This document shows positions 1-24,696 of a DNA stretch of 64,000 nucleotides, in pieces (position 1 is the first letter of the stretch; each line of letters opens with the position of its first letter). The position numbers and the translations under genes were made by a program. The stretch covers positions 16,665,673 to 16,729,672 of the forward strand of contig NC_046640.1 in NCBI RefSeq assembly GCF_900324485.2, written 5' to 3'. The DNA is from Mastacembelus armatus (taxonomy: Eukaryota > Chordata > Actinopteri > Synbranchiformes > Mastacembelidae). Under the pieces are notes generated by a model. It ran no database searches. It was not told the origin of the DNA and was given only the letters and a program-made list of their open reading frames with translations.

Positions 1-2121
1 TGAAGTGAGCCAGGGACATTTAAATTTTAGTGAGGTCCACTAAAAACTAGTGCCAGACCCATAAACAGAGAAGTGTGACTTCTGACTGCAAATGGAGGAG
101 GCAAACTGTATGGGGACAGACAAAGCTCTCGCTGTATGCACGTAAACTAATTAAACACACTATGTTACACACACAAGCAGCATGGTATTTTTTCCCTCAC
201 AAACCACTGACATTTCCTCAAAAAACTCACTTTTGATTTGATAGAATATTTTTGGCTTAATCACAGAATGCAAGCATTAGTCAGGCATATTTCCATGCAT
301 TGTTAAAAACATCTGCAGCTCAGTGTATATTTCAGTTATTGAATTGGTTCTTTTTTTGGTTGTTCCACCAGAGCAGATGTTTTCTTTTTCTTCCATACAG
401 GATAGCGTACCATGAAAAACAGCTCTGCTGCTAATTCTGAGTCCAGTTAGGGCTAAGGGGGCTTTCTCTCTCTCATAATTAAAGGCTATGGTGCAGGCAG
501 GCCTTAGATTGTGCATGTGGTCTCACTGGGTGGAAGTGGCAAGAGGAAAAAGCAGAGTGAGGAGCTTATAAAGAGAGGGAAACAGTCAGAGTGAGATTTT
601 GCTCTAGTGACAGCAGGAGAGAAAATTAAAGCTTGTGAGAAAGATGAAGTTCAAGAGGAACACATATTTAATTATTATTATTTGCATTGTAAACATGGTC
701 ACAGATTTTTGGCATGTGATTTTGATACAACTAAGTCTTTCAATAAAATGTGTTTCATGTGTTGCATCGTTATCTGCTCAAAAATAACTTGGCTGCTGTG
801 ATTTTGAAAGTTTGGTTCAGTTAATATCAATACATAAGTGAGGAACAGCTACACAAGGACGAGTAGAGAGAGAGAGCGAGGGATAACTTGATCATGATTT
901 TAGAAAATTGCTGGAAGCAAACAAATTGCCACTTCTCACTCATCACTGGCATGTACACATAAGGATAAATCCAAAGATAGAAATGATAGCTACTGTCAGT
1001 AAGCTATGAGTGAACAGTTAGTTTCCACTCCACTAACAGGATTAGAAATGGTACATGCACTAACTACATTTATTATATTTGTTGGATTAAGATTCACTTT
1101 TGAGGGTCATATAAAGATTCTCACTTTGAGTGACAGCTTTCAAGTCACCATGAAATGAAAAACGCTATGAACATCATGTCAGATAAATCTTTACTTCACA
1201 ACACAGACAATCAGAGTCACAATGAAGGCTTTATACAAACCACTGTGCTTTGTGTACCTTATATATGGAGTTAAAATGGTTAAAGAACAATCACAGATTT
1301 ATTTATACAGTAATTTCTCGTTTGTGACTAACAGGTAACACAGGTGGTGCTGTCCGTGGTAGATGAAAACAGTGATGTACTGTACTTTTGAAGAAATGTG
1401 TGTAAGGGTGTATTTGTGGATCCTGTTCACTGTTATACATTTAATATTTACAGATGAGGTATCATTGGTATATTAACTGTAATGTACTGAAACAAGCTAT
1501 GTGGCAACCTAAAGGCCATGTGGAAATGTAATGAAGGTAATGAAAATATAGGTGCAATCAAAGGAAAACATCCCATAATTAGAAAGAATAGTGGTTGATC
1601 ACAAGTACGACATTTTTTCTAATGTCCTGTCAAAGAACATATAGTCAGTTCTATGCCATGTCATGGAATAAATAGATCTCACTCATAAAAAATCTGTAAC
1701 TGTAACAGAACTATAAATATCAGCTTATTTTATAAACATAACACAAAGCAAATCACAAATTGTATTCAAAGGCAGCGATTTTGCCTCTCTTTGGTACCTA
1801 GTTTTCTTCTTCTTCTGTATAACATTAACATACAAGCAAGTGAATGGTTTAATAACTAAGCCATTAACTGTATGTATAACTTTATTGGCAGCACTGTGCC
1901 CATATCAGCTTCTACTCTACAACAACACAGAGATAGTCACATGAGCGCTGCATGTCATGTTGATTCCACTGAGGCAGAATAGTCCAAAAGAGTCCCAGTT
2001 TTCAGACTTTGTAGTCTTCACCCCCATCCCTGAGAACAGTAGTCCTGTTTAGCTTTAAAGTCAATCTCTCTCAAAAGTAAGAGACTGGCATTTATTTGGA
2101 CTATCACAGGATCCTCCTCTG
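1..2121. other. 3' flank and 3' UTR of hs3st6
   Basis: No coding segment is recognisable here; the short open frames have no family features. On the minus strand the hs3st6 stop lies at 2122-2124 and an AATAAA signal (TTTATT on the plus strand) lies at 1881-1886. The transcript probably ends near 1860, giving a 3' UTR of about 250 bases. The remaining AT-rich sequence shows nothing I can name. Confidence 0.5.
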
Positions 2122-13015
<10,894 letters not shown>

Positions 13016-14051
13016 TTATCTCGCAGAACCTGTTGCGCAAATGTATCTCGGAGAGCTCCCCTCAGCAGCGGAATCCCACGCTGGACTTGTCAAAAAACAT
13101 TTTCATAGTGAAAATTAATCCTTCTCAGGCGAGAAAGTTTTGTCATTTGAAATCTCTCGCTCACATGCGGTCAGATGATACTTCCAGCCTGCTGTATCTG
13201 CGCGCTCTGAGGTCTGAGCTCTCATCCAGGGTTTCTTCTCTGCTTCTCCTACGCCTGTGTTTTTTTTAAATACATGTCTCCACCCTCCTCCAGCCATAGG
13301 GATAAACCTGCTCATAGGGAGAGACACCACAGAGATGCTCTCCTTCAAGACGTTACAATACAAAATCCATCAGGTGTTTAAAAGTTAACATTAGACAACG
13401 CATTATTATGTAAAACCACCTGATGTTCACTAACAACTAAAACTTCTTCTTTGTGGTTTTGCTTGTAGCTTCCTGTTCAGGCTGTATAAAGTTGTGTTAG
13501 TCAAATTCTGGCCTTTTTTCAACTGAATATTTTTGTGAAACATAGTAACATGAAAAATTCTTTCAAGCTGAACTGTGAGCAGGCACATCAGTGTTTTACT
13601 AACGTAAGCTGACCCCACAGAGGAAAATCCTCCTTGCTCCTTTGAACACATATGATATATGTCTCAGTCAGCCCTGAGGATGTCTATCCAAAACCTCTTA
13701 TACTCTCCCTGCACCCAGGGACTCAACACGAAACCAACAGATAGCCAACATCATGACAAGCCTCCTGACACAAACCTTCCAAAACAATAGGCCCAAAGCA
13801 AAGAGGGGCCCCTGGTATTGCTCTGTCTCCATCCCATAAATATAGCATCTGAGTGCGTCACCTCTGGGGCTGTACAGGAAGGATCAGCACAGGGATGCTC
13901 CCCTGAATCTGTCAAACTGGAGCAGGTATTGAGTTTTTTCTTGCAAACAGATGGAGTTCAAACTTTCAAACTAACAAATCAAGGGATGGATGAAGGGAGA
14001 GGGAGAAGAGATGCAATAGGAAAGAAAGGGAACGTTAGATCATCTTTGTGA

Positions 14052-14054
<3 letters not shown>

Positions 14055-14099
<45 letters not shown>
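14055..14099. repeat. CA microsatellite
   Basis: Uninterrupted (CA)n of about 22 units. Confidence 0.95.
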
Positions 14100-14101
<2 letters not shown>

Positions 14102-17100
14102 ACAGACAGACCTGAGGTGCATTTTCAGGCACAGATAAATGAATTCAGCAAACTCACTGAGTTGGCTAATAGAAGCATTTGTATTTTATCTTTAGTCAGC
14201 TTGTATCTTATTTAGCAGCCAGTTAACTCAACACAAAGATTGGAAACAACTAGCCTGCCTCTATCCTGCAGTAACAATCTGCATAGCTCCTGAAATAAAA
14301 AAGTGAATAAATGTATATCCCACACTGTCGAGCTTTTCCTTTAAGAACTACATAAAACTTTCAACGCTGTGAGCACAATTTCCACCTTCTAAGATTTTAA
14401 AGCAAACAAAACAGAACTCAAAGAAAGGTCTCTGTGGATACTGACATGACTCTAGCAAATATAGAATAATGATATGTTTTGAAGCACAAACAGCCATTGT
14501 AAATCTCTCCGAAGAGAGGCCAGCCTGGCACAGAGGAATTCACAGCTTTGGAAATGAATGTCTGCTGGAAAGCATCAGTTTCAGTCAGAATGAGGTCAGG
14601 ATCCAGTCTTTGCTTTCATCAGATATTTGATTTGCTTTTCCCCCCATGCTAATTGCTCCAGTTGAAGTTCTATTGACAGGTCTTGTCCCACAAATATAAA
14701 CAGTGAGATTAAAGAAATAAACAGGCAACAGCAGTGTTGAGTAAACAAGCACAAAGTGCATCACTATATGCACAGGGTTGAGTCTGTCTCTGTGTCTGTC
14801 TCTTTGTTGAAGTGTTTGTGTGTATCTTTGTGGACGTTAGGTGCTTGCATGTATATGTAGGCATTTATGGATGTGTGGAGTCCCGACTATTCCAAATCTC
14901 CCACCTGCAGGTGCGTGCTCCTGCTGCATCCCTGTGTGCACCACTGACAGTGATTTTCATAGCTAGAGGCCTGCTGATGGTGTGTACATGTGTCAGCCAT
15001 TACTGCAAATTACAAATCCTCCCCAGCAAAAGCAGAATGTTCCAGTCTCATTTTGTAATTTCCAGTACGAGGAAGAAGCTGTTGGTCATTTGCGATAGCC
15101 ACAAGATGCCCAGCAGAATCCTTAAAGCTATCATGACAGATCTTTGAAGGCACTGCCCAGGAGATACTCATTTAGTGGTGCAGAGGCACAGCTGTGGTTT
15201 CCTATAAATGAACCTCATGCTTTTTGCTGTGTCTGGGATGAATATCAGTGAGCTCTTTACTAATGATGATCTCCAGATTGAAGATTAGAAGAGTTGTTTT
15301 TTTTGTTGTTGTTTTTTTTTTTCTGTTTTGGATTAGATGTAGCTTTTATGACCACTAAATCAGTTCATTTTCATCTAGTTTCCTAAAACAATTCAGTTTA
15401 CTGGTCATATTGAAGTGTCTGAAGTGCAGCTGTTTGATGCTGAATGGTTGCGCCCTCAGGAAATGATTATCACTGAATACAAAAGTCAACAACAGAGCAA
15501 CACTGAAGACCCACCCTCTGCAAATATAAGCAATGCAGGAATGATGGATGGGCAAGGAGGTGAAGGACTGAACATAATCACTCTGATCCCTCCATTCCCA
15601 AACCTTCCTCTTGTCCTCAAACCCTCCATCCCTCATGTCCCGCTACTTTCACACAGGTGCATCAGTCTTTTTTGCCTCCAGCAGAACTCTCCAGCTTTTT
15701 AAAGACACCGAGGATGAATGTACTAAAGATCTGAGAGGAGAGATGTTTGCTGCTTACGCAATACACCCAGTGTATTTGAAGCATTAAACAGAGTTAGATC
15801 CGCATAATGCCTTGAGTTCAACATGGGAGTAATTTATATCTGAGGAAGAGTTCGCTGTGATTCATTCCAGCTTCATGAGGTTTAGATTTGGGCAGTTCCC
15901 AAAGTCAAGAGGTTCTCATACAAACATAACTAATGTACATGTATAGAGGTATGAGCCCACATATACTTGTCCCATTAAAAAATAAACTATTCTGAACAGT
16001 TAGAAAACAGCTGCATGTTATAAATTTCGATGTGTCTTTCATCCTGGCATTAAAAACTAGAATAGCTTTCCAGGATTGCAAGTCTGCACATGAGTCTCAT
16101 GTTTTTTTTAACAGTTATTTACCTTCTCTAGGTGCTTCATTGCTGCAGTAGAATCAGGTGAGTGGGAATATAAAGAGTACAGAGGGAATTAAGCTGAAGG
16201 ACAATCATGTCATCGCATGAGCCACAGACCATTTGGGAAATGCCTCCTTTTCTAATCCACAGCTCTGCGGTGAAAAGTGGGATCTGGTGGTTGGCTCCTA
16301 AGTGATATTGGGTGTGTTTGGAAGGGTGGAGGCACAGCGAGAGCAGGGTGTGAGCAGAGCCTGAGTGTGTTTATATATGTTTGTGTGTGCAAAACAGAAG
16401 ACGAGTGTAAGTGAGAGAGAAACAAAGTGAGAAATAAACGACGACTGTGATGAGTTCAGTATACAGTTTCATGCCTCCCAGCTCACTTTAGGGGATTCAC
16501 TCAAGACATGTGGCTGCAGATCTGACCAAGCCATGACAGAGAAGCAAACTGTATATATGGAGTGTGTATGTATGCATGCAGCGACTTTAAAGCCTTCAGG
16601 TTCTTGTGCATGCATTTATGTGCCTGGTGAGGCCTATTGTTCCACTCTGCGTGCACATGTACCACTTTCGGTACCCAGTCCCAGACTGTTACTTACTGAA
16701 ATACTTGTGGGCTGCTCCTTGTGGCTTTCTTTCATTGAAAGACCTCATCGTCTTAAATGTTGATTGCCATGACGTCAGCTCTAAACCGCAGAAGTGCCTT
16801 TTATGCGTTACTGTCAACATCTGTTTCCGCCCAGTGTGTGAAAAACAACTTTCTTTTCCATCTTTGCAATTCACTTACAAGGACAGTTGCATCAAACACT
16901 GTGCTACTGTTAGTGGGCCAGAACCACCACCCAAATAGATGCGTTCATTAATTTTCACACATACTCAGCTCATCCAACAGCTGAAAGGACTAAAGATACT
17001 TGTGAATGAGCAGCTGGATGAATGTCTTGTTATTTAACCACAGGACACATTCTGATTTTAGTAAACAAATCAAACCTGGACAGTCTCTGTAAATGAAAAC

Positions 17101-17544
17101 ACAGTCATCAGATGGGTGTTAACGAACTGTAATTACTGGTGTAAAGACAGAAGTTTGTCTCGCCGCTCTCTGGATTTTCCCATGTTTTTCAAATTCCAAC
17201 CTGTCACACTGACTGTGAGAAAAAAGAGCTGTCATCCTCAAAAGAAAGAAAAAAAAAACTTTATGTCCATTGCCTCACTGTTGAGTCAGGTCTGCTAAAA
17301 TAGTATCACCTGTCCTCTGGGCTCCTGCAGGCCAGTGTGTGTGTACATGTGCCAAACTATTTCATGCTGCAGAAACAGGAGATGGGTTTCTACCCGTGGG
17401 GCCAGTCTGAATTTCAGAGGAATGCAAAATCATGTGTGTCTCAAACAAGCAAAACATCAGCTAAGGTGCTGATGGTTGTTTTGGCCAAAGGGGACATGGG
17501 TGTACCAAATATGTGACCTTTAGGAATTAATGGCCTGTTAGGAG

Positions 17545-17830
17545 ATGCTAAATATGTAGCTACAGCCAGCAGCCGGCTAACTTAGCTAAGTGCAAGAGAC
17601 TAAGCTGAAATAGGGGGGTGCAATGAACCTGGCTCTCACCAAAGTTAACAAAACCCACCTACCAGCACATCGTAAGCTCACTATTCACACTATCATACAA
17701 ACATAGAAGAGGAAAATGATAAATTGACTGTGGACTAGTATTTACCTTACAGATAGAGGGAGCAGTATTGAACTTTTCATCAAACTTTCAAAAAGATTTT
17801 CCAAAATATCAAACATTTTTTAAAGTTAGA
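17545..17830. repeat. Fish dispersed repeat, longest copy
   Basis: Contains GCCAGCAGCCGGCTAACTTAG, an internal CCTGGCTCTCACCAAAGTTAAC block and CCACCTACCAGCAC. It ends with TTTCCAAAATATCAAACATT, which is the reverse complement of the terminal motif seen at 6540 and 4770. That gives inverted ends, as expected of a MITE-like element. Exact ends and target duplication could not be fixed. Confidence 0.45.
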
Positions 17831-18033
17831 ATTCATTTTGATTAAGACTCCTTTTTACAAATCACCACAAATTCATAATTTTGAGTCACGGTTATTGTTT
17901 ATCTGTTCTCTTTCTATAAAACACCAGCGCACTTTGTCATAAAAGCTGATAATCTTATAGGGTTGCCTATGAGCCGCATTCCTGTGGGACTGTATCCTGA
18001 GTCTTGTCTTCAACCTCTTTTTTTTTTTTACCT

Positions 18034-18053
18034 ACACACACACACACACGCAC

Positions 18054-18093
<40 letters not shown>
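18034..18093. repeat. CA microsatellite
   Basis: (CA)n with two CG interruptions, preceded by a T run at about 18018-18029. It makes a spurious threonine/histidine-rich open frame on the plus strand. Confidence 0.95.
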
Positions 18094-18094
<1 letters not shown>

Positions 18095-18931
18095 TCTTCC
18101 CTTCCTCCCTCTCATCTGGTCTCACTTTAGGTTTTGAGGTCCATGTTTTGGGGGACACAACAGAGCTGCTGATCCAGATGACACTGGGAAGGCTTTTCTG
18201 TGGACTTCTCCAGTATTTTGGAGTTAATGAAGTTAATATGAATTTGGATTGTGTTTTCACCAAGAAATCATCCACTTCCTACAATAATCGTTGCATAGAG
18301 AGGAAAATGCAAAGTACATCCTTTGTCTTAATTATGTTTTTAGTATTGGGATAACATGGTGTTCTCCACATAAATCCAGGACATCGACAAGCTGATAGGG
18401 TGAGGCTGAGGGATTGAGCGAAACAATTATTGCAGAGTGACTGGCAGGTGAGATTAAAGTATGTTTGCTTTTCTGGCACAAAAGTAAAGGAATGAAATGC
18501 AAATATGAAAAATTCAAGTTTGTGTGGGCCAACTGTTGATGCTGAAGAAATATCAATCATGTTTCCAAGTATTATTTTAATTCATAAAAGCTTGTAATAA
18601 ATTCTAACTCTAGAAAGATAGTTGGCTGTAATGTTGACTACTTTAAGGAGTTGCTGAAAAAAAGGCAACATCAGTGAGTGTCTGAGTGGGTGTTGCACAA
18701 TAGATGCTGAAGGGCATAATTCTGCATAGGTGTGTGGAATTCCCCTCATTCATACAAAGAGAGAGATCCAGATGTGATCACACAAACACATGAAAAATGC
18801 TTTTTTGAAATCTGGTAATTGTTATTTAGACTAAATACCATGTTACACAGTGTATATGTACTTTAAAGGAAAATGCTACATTTTTTCTGGTGGAGAGTTA
18901 GATGAGAGGATACCATTCTTACATATACATA

Positions 18932-18972
<41 letters not shown>

Positions 18973-18976
18973 CACA
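18932..18976. repeat. Compound CA/TA microsatellite
   Basis: (AC)n followed directly by (AT)n. A short fragment of the dispersed repeat (GAGAGTTAGATGAGAGGAT) lies just upstream. Confidence 0.9.
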
Positions 18977-20880
18977 GTACATTCATACAAATGCACTTAC
19001 TGACAATACAAATGTTCCATTAGAGGGTCAGTCCCCAGCGGCGTTTCTTTCTCTTATGTCTTTTTAAAAGTCAAAACTGTCACCTACCAATCATCTAACA
19101 CACTATTGACTGAGAAAGACTAAATCATATTGATTCCTGATTGGGTCATAATCATCAGGAGTATAAAGAGCTCAGGCATATCTGAACATTTTACGAACAG
19201 AAGTTAGCAATCAGTGTGACCAGAGGAGCAATTTTGACTATTAAAACCTCCCATCTGGGACCTGTGGGGGTCACTGGGTTCACAGAAGTTTTATACAGAC
19301 CATCTGTATAAATGTGTTACAAACAACATACATAAAGAAAAGTGCAAGCAAAAAGTATGTACAAACATGCCTGCAATCTCGTCTTTGACACAAACTTACA
19401 AAGTATGCAGTCTTATTCTGTGACTGACATATAGTATATGATATGGTTTTCATATGAAGAACACTATGATTACAAACCAAGATGACAGAGGATGAGCAGC
19501 CACAAATTGCAGGGAGCTGGGCTTAGCTGGCTGGGTGGGTGGATAGTAGTTTGGGTGGCGGAGGATGGAAAGAAGACACTTTGTGCCACCATACCCAAGG
19601 AAAGACTGAGGTAATTAGTTTCTTCTCCACAGCTCTGTTCAGTCTCTGTCTGTATTAAGATGTTTTAAAGTGCCATAAACCTCTCCAGACGTCAAACGCC
19701 TCCAACATTACTGGACACGCAATGACACAAATACAGCATTTTCCGCAGTCCATCACTGTGTTGACTAGCTGTGACCTAAGAGCCTCTTTTTAAATTATAA
19801 CTGAAATCCAAAACCATTTTGATATTTCCATATGTTTGATAAATGTTAAAACACTATCTGACTGTGAAACATCAAGTAGAAGAGAATAGTTGTTTGACAG
19901 TTTCTTTCCAGATTGTTGTGGCCACCTTTGAGGCCTCTCAAACCCCCTGTAGTCTCTGATCAAGGCAGGATGAAAGTAGAGATGTGGGCACACAATCAGC
20001 CAGATTTATTTATTTAACCCTTCTCTCTTATCCCACGGTCAATCCAGCAGCCCCCAAAATAAGGACCCTTCTCCTGATCTGTGCGAACAATACTGGTGCC
20101 ACACACGTCAAGTATTCCTTTGAAGCTTTCAGACCAAACCTGTGCTGCTGTCTTAGGGTCCTATCTCCCTGAAACAGATCAGAGTGCTGATAGTGAGCAA
20201 TGTTTGCAAATGCATATGTGCTCAAACACTCTCCTGTGTTATGAAAGCTGGTAGAGCTCAGAAACAGGAATGTGAGCATGTGATAATGATAATGATAATA
20301 AGGCAGTAGAAGTCATTGAAATTTCACATATTGTTTATTTTCTCACTGGAAGCCCTCATGCTTTCATATACTTTACAAAGCACTTTTTGGCTTTGCTGCG
20401 CAAGTTTGCATTTCACAAAATGATCTCTCAAATGTTGAAATCATTTTGTTTTAATGAACCAAAATTTGAGGTTTCCCATTGTTTCTTCCTTAATATAATT
20501 GTATTTTTATTACTTCTCATCATCCCCCTACTTATGCTAATATCCACTATGGTCTATCAAGTTATGCCTTTCATATAGACACACTATATAAAATCTGTTT
20601 ATATCCACAGTGAATTTCACATGGTTTCGTGCTGTGGTTCACTGCTGGGTCATCTTAGAAAGTATAGGCAAAAATTTTCTCATTTTCATACGCTCCATAT
20701 CTTTCACACACATGTTGTCCCAACAGAATAAAACAATGCCCAACCTGGGCTGCCTCAAGTTTCCAGCTCTCTCCTTTGATCCAGAGCGGAAATCACATTC
20801 CAGTGTCATGTATAAAAGCTTTGTTTATCCTTTCATACATTACACAGGCAGAGACCGAGGTTTGGCCAACATATGTATGT

Positions 20881-21235
20881 GTGGGGCTGAGTGGTTAGCA
20901 CTGTTGCCTCATAGCAAGAAGGTCCTGGGTTCGCAACCCAGCCTTTCTGTGTGGAGTTTGCATGTTCTCCCTGTGCTTGTGTGGGTTTTCTCCAGGTACT
21001 CTGGTTTCCTCCCACAGTCCAAAAACATGTATGTCAGGTTGATTGGTGACTCTAAATTGCCCAGAGGAGTGAGTGTGAGTGTGTGAGGTTGTTTGTCTCT
21101 ATGTGGCCCTGTGATGGACTGGTGACCTGTCCAGGGTGTACCCCTGCCTTTCACCCAAAGAGAGCTGGGATAGGCTCCAGCAGATCCCTGTGACAGGGTG
21201 GATGGATGTGTGGAGGGCAGCCCCACCATGTATGG
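20881..21235 (+). repeat. tRNA-derived SINE-like element
   Basis: The 5' part has a tRNA-like RNA polymerase III promoter: box A-like TGGTTAGCACTG near 20892 and box B GGTTCGCAACC near 20928. The body has the fish consensus pieces GTTTGCATGTTCTCCCTGTG, CCTCCCACAGTCCAAAAACA and GGTGACCTGTCCAGGGTGTA. It ends near GGGTGGATGGATG. Very similar copies are widespread in teleosts. I cannot name the subfamily with certainty. The open frames across it are incidental. Confidence 0.7.
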
Positions 21236-23344
21236 ATGGAGACATCATATATAGCAGATTAACTCACATACTGTAGATATTATTCCCTGATGAAAGGCGT
21301 TTTCTATACTTTTGTTACAGTCACGCAGGAGCTTTATATCTCCCACAAAGTGATTGCAGCTTCCGTGGTATGTGAAGCAAAGCTGCTGGATGACAGATGT
21401 TTTTCAGGGAATTGTACCTTGATGAACTGGGATATAATGTCATGGCATGTGGACACAGAATGAGACACTTTTTCTCTGTGGCTCAAAACAGAAGCAGGTG
21501 CAGTGCCTGTAAACATCCACATCTAAGTAACAGGCTCATATAAGTCACAATTAAAACAACATGGCCAGTAAATGAGTCAATGGCACACACATATGTTTAG
21601 TTGGACCTCGAGGCCCAGCCTTTGGCACTGGGGAAAACTTTGTAGTAGTAGTAATGTTTTAATGTAATTAAGGATCATGTTTGCTTACGAGCAGGATGAG
21701 CCCCAGAGGTCAGCGGAAGAAAAATGCGTTTACCATCTGAGGCTGTCTCATGATTCTATCACAGGATTATCACTTCCTCTTTCCTGTTTGGTTCCTCTTG
21801 GCCATGCAGCTGTGTTCACATGCCAACCAGAAAGAGTGTTCTCACTGATAGCCAATGTTAATTACAGTCTGGTGTTTTGAACAATTTCCTCTTCCTCTCA
21901 ATCTCTCATTCTCACATTGGGCTTATCTCTATAGTTTCATCTGTCTGTCTGATGTTGGGCTTGTCATCCCTTCTCCAACTTCCCATTTCCTCCTCCAGAC
22001 ATCAACAGAGGTGTGTGGAGATGTAGCAGAGAATGCAGAACAAAGACATCTCATCAGTCACAAGGAAGACATTTCTCAATTAATCAAGGCCTTGAGGTGA
22101 GATCAGAGGCAGTGTTAGGTACTCAGATTTGTCCTGAAGAAGTCTCTGCTTGACCAACTACAGGCTTTGAATAAAATGAACATCACTAGGCAAAACACTA
22201 AAAGAAAAATAGAGGTAATATTCTTTAAATACACAGGCACAAAGGCACATTACACTAGTACATTTGCAACTGCAACTGTTCTTCTTTCCTCTGAAGAAAA
22301 CTAAAGAGTTTTTGATCAAATGCACAAAATCATCAGTGCTTTAAATGCTTTAGCATTACAATCTATGGATGTTTGCACTTCCTTTCTTAATCCTCTAGTT
22401 GACATTGCAGCTTTCATCTCCTCCTCTGATCTTCCAGCCTTTGAAACAATCGGCTCCACACCTGCTCATCCCAGACACTAAAACAGCACACTAGCTGTTG
22501 AACGTACCCCTACATCTTTACTTTGTTTAGAATTCCACTGCTCTACTGGCCGAGACACGTGTTATTGAGTTATCTAGAAAACTTTTGGGTAGAAAAACAC
22601 AGAACCTCCTCACATCTGCAGCATGTACTGATGTATAATAGTGTGATCTGAGTTTTTCTTTACAACCATAAGATGTATATTGATATATTTCAACATTGTA
22701 CAGTACTATGCGAAAAATCCCTTTAGATGTTAAGATTCTTATCCATCATGCAGTACCATCAGGGAGGCATCTGATCAGTCCCAAATTCATTCTGCAGTGT
22801 GACAACAAGCAGATGTTCTGATGGCAAAGCCCCCACAGAACCCTAATCTCAGCATCACAGAGGCAGCCTGGATTGCATGAAGGGGTAGAAGACACTGTGG
22901 CACAGAAGCTAAAAAAAGAAAAAACTATTCATGATATTATTTTCAAAAGCATTCTCAGTTTTGCACAGTGCTGTGTATCTTCACTCGCACAAACAATAAG
23001 CTAAATCCACACTAATACTAATGCATTAGGTAAGTTGGCAAAAGGGTTCATTAAAGACTTTTATGGTAGATAGCACCATCAACTGGCAGAAACATGAAAT
23101 TGCACTTGTGAAGAATTTGTAGTGTTTGACGTTGATCTGAAGAAATAGGTTTATTTGCATCAAGAAATGCAAATAATGTGCAAAACTACAACAACAATGC
23201 GGTTTAGATTGTAATCAGACTTGAACTCATATTTTAAATCTCTTGTAAGCAGCAGCAAGTTAAACATGTCCATAGCACCACTTAGTGTGGTTGAGTGTTG
23301 GTTTCTGTCCTCAGTGTTTAGAAAACTTCAGACTAGTCCTATTT
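21236..23344. other. Intergenic, nothing recognised
   Basis: Between the SINE and the msrb1 relic. Short open frames only, with no coding or RNA feature I can support. Confidence 0.4.
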
Positions 23345-23745
23345 TCTTGCTGTCCAGTGAGGCCATCATCTATTAGTGCTCAGGAGACTCATTAAGCTTT
23401 ATCACAAAGCACGTCATCTATTGGCCACACTGTCAGCAGCAGAAACTCTTCTCTTTCACAGCTCACCTTTCTGTCCATCAGTCTTTTCTGCAGAAAGGGT
23501 AAGTTAACATAGTGGGTGGATTATAAGTGTATAAGCGACAGTATCAGCACCATATGTTTAGCCATAGATAGGCCCACCTTTAGGGGTGAACATCAGTGAC
23601 GTGCTGAATATTCAGAAGCATGACAGCCCTTTGTTTGGCCTGTCATTAAGAACTCATAGCCCAAAACACAAACTCATATGTGTGTGAGAAGGCCAGCCAA
23701 GGAGAGGAGTAACTCATATCCACATTCAGAAAACACATATATACC
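23345..23745 (-). pseudogene. Decayed tandem copy of the msrb1 3' exons and SECIS
   Basis: Two blocks resemble msrb1 in the same order and strand. Block one (about 23575-23745) matches msrb1 exon 3, including the string GCTTCTGAATATTCAGCA around the Sec codon and CCCTAAAGGT at its 3' end. Its 5' part, with the CxxC zinc cysteines, is not recognisable, and the frame is not kept between the TGAGTT block and the TGA. Block two (about 23345-23510) matches exon 4: acceptor TTTCTGCAG, then ACTGATGGACAG and AAGGTGAGCTGT, then a SECIS-like stretch with ATGACGTG and GATAAAGCTTAAT. Where the true SECIS has CTGAT this copy has CTAAT, so the essential GA pair is lost. The first two exons are missing. Best read as an old partial tandem duplication. 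Confidence 0.7.
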
Positions 23746-24576
23746 TGAGAGTGGAAAAAAATAGAGCCATGGATTTTCATTTTTTTACTTCACTGCGAGG
23801 TGTTGCGTCCTTTACATATAGCCTTATGTTTCTTTGCAACTCAGCAATCTTGAAATGATTTTTATATTCTTCTCTACCAGAAAAAGAGCAATATGAGATT
23901 TCATCCACATAAATCATCTCAGTCCTTTAAAACCGGAAGTAGTTTCTTTGTTTAGTTTAGAAACATATTTCACAGTCACTGCTTAAGCTGGAAAAAAACA
24001 GGTTTACCCAGATCAAATGTCAACATTTCTGTCCCTCTTATGTAAACCTTCATCTTATTCTCATTACACCCACACGATGGCAGCACTTCAATCACTGAGC
24101 ACTAGTGTCAATGTACAGTATGGGTCTTCATTTAAAAATATGTTGTTTTAAAACTGAAACGTGCTTACAGACCGTATGCCTGTTTAATATATTTTTGTGC
24201 ACAAATAAAAGTGGTTTAATAATTAACATGGTTTAATATTTTAAATGAACATTATTGCTAGAAAGAGATGATGTATTTTTAATTTAAAATATTTTTATTT
24301 CAGTTCTCAGCAATCTTAGATTCAGTTCTGTATCCTATTGTTTTGTACATGTATTTGTTTGGCAATTGTAGGAAAAGAGCATCAGGCAAAATCATGAAAG
24401 TAAACGCTGCTGGTCTTACAATGAGAAACAGCTTACTGAACCATGACAAGTTTACTCTCCCCATGGGTCTAGGTTTCAATCATTGTAAAACTGAGTGAGA
24501 TAATTACTGAGTTTGTGATGACTGCATAATAAAAGGAGCTGAGATCAGCTCTTGCTGTTTAGTGTGGCCATTATTC

Positions 24577-24624
24577 ATCAGAGCCCTGGTCTCCCAAATT
24601 GAGCTTTATCCCAGAACACGTCAT
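24577..24624 (-). promoter_or_regulatory. SECIS element of msrb1
   Basis: Read on the minus strand, the 3' UTR has ATGA (24624-24621), a helix GTGTTCTGG pairing with CCAGGGCTC through G-C, A-T and wobble pairs, an apical loop containing ATAAAGC, and CTGATG closing at 24580-24577. This matches a SECIS: non-Watson-Crick quartet AUGA/UGAU, and unpaired A residues in the apical loop. It lies about 75 bases after the stop codon and is needed to read TGA as selenocysteine. Confidence 0.75.
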
Positions 24625-24696
24625 TCCCTGACTGCACCTTCAGCACCACAAAGACACGTCTACAGGTCTAGCAATATTCCCCTCTGACAGCTCACC

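Noticed and set aside
18004-18354. Threonine/histidine-repeat protein
   Set aside because: Translation of a CA microsatellite.
20833-21229. Proline/serine-rich frames on the minus strand
   Set aside because: They lie entirely in the tRNA-derived SINE-like repeat.
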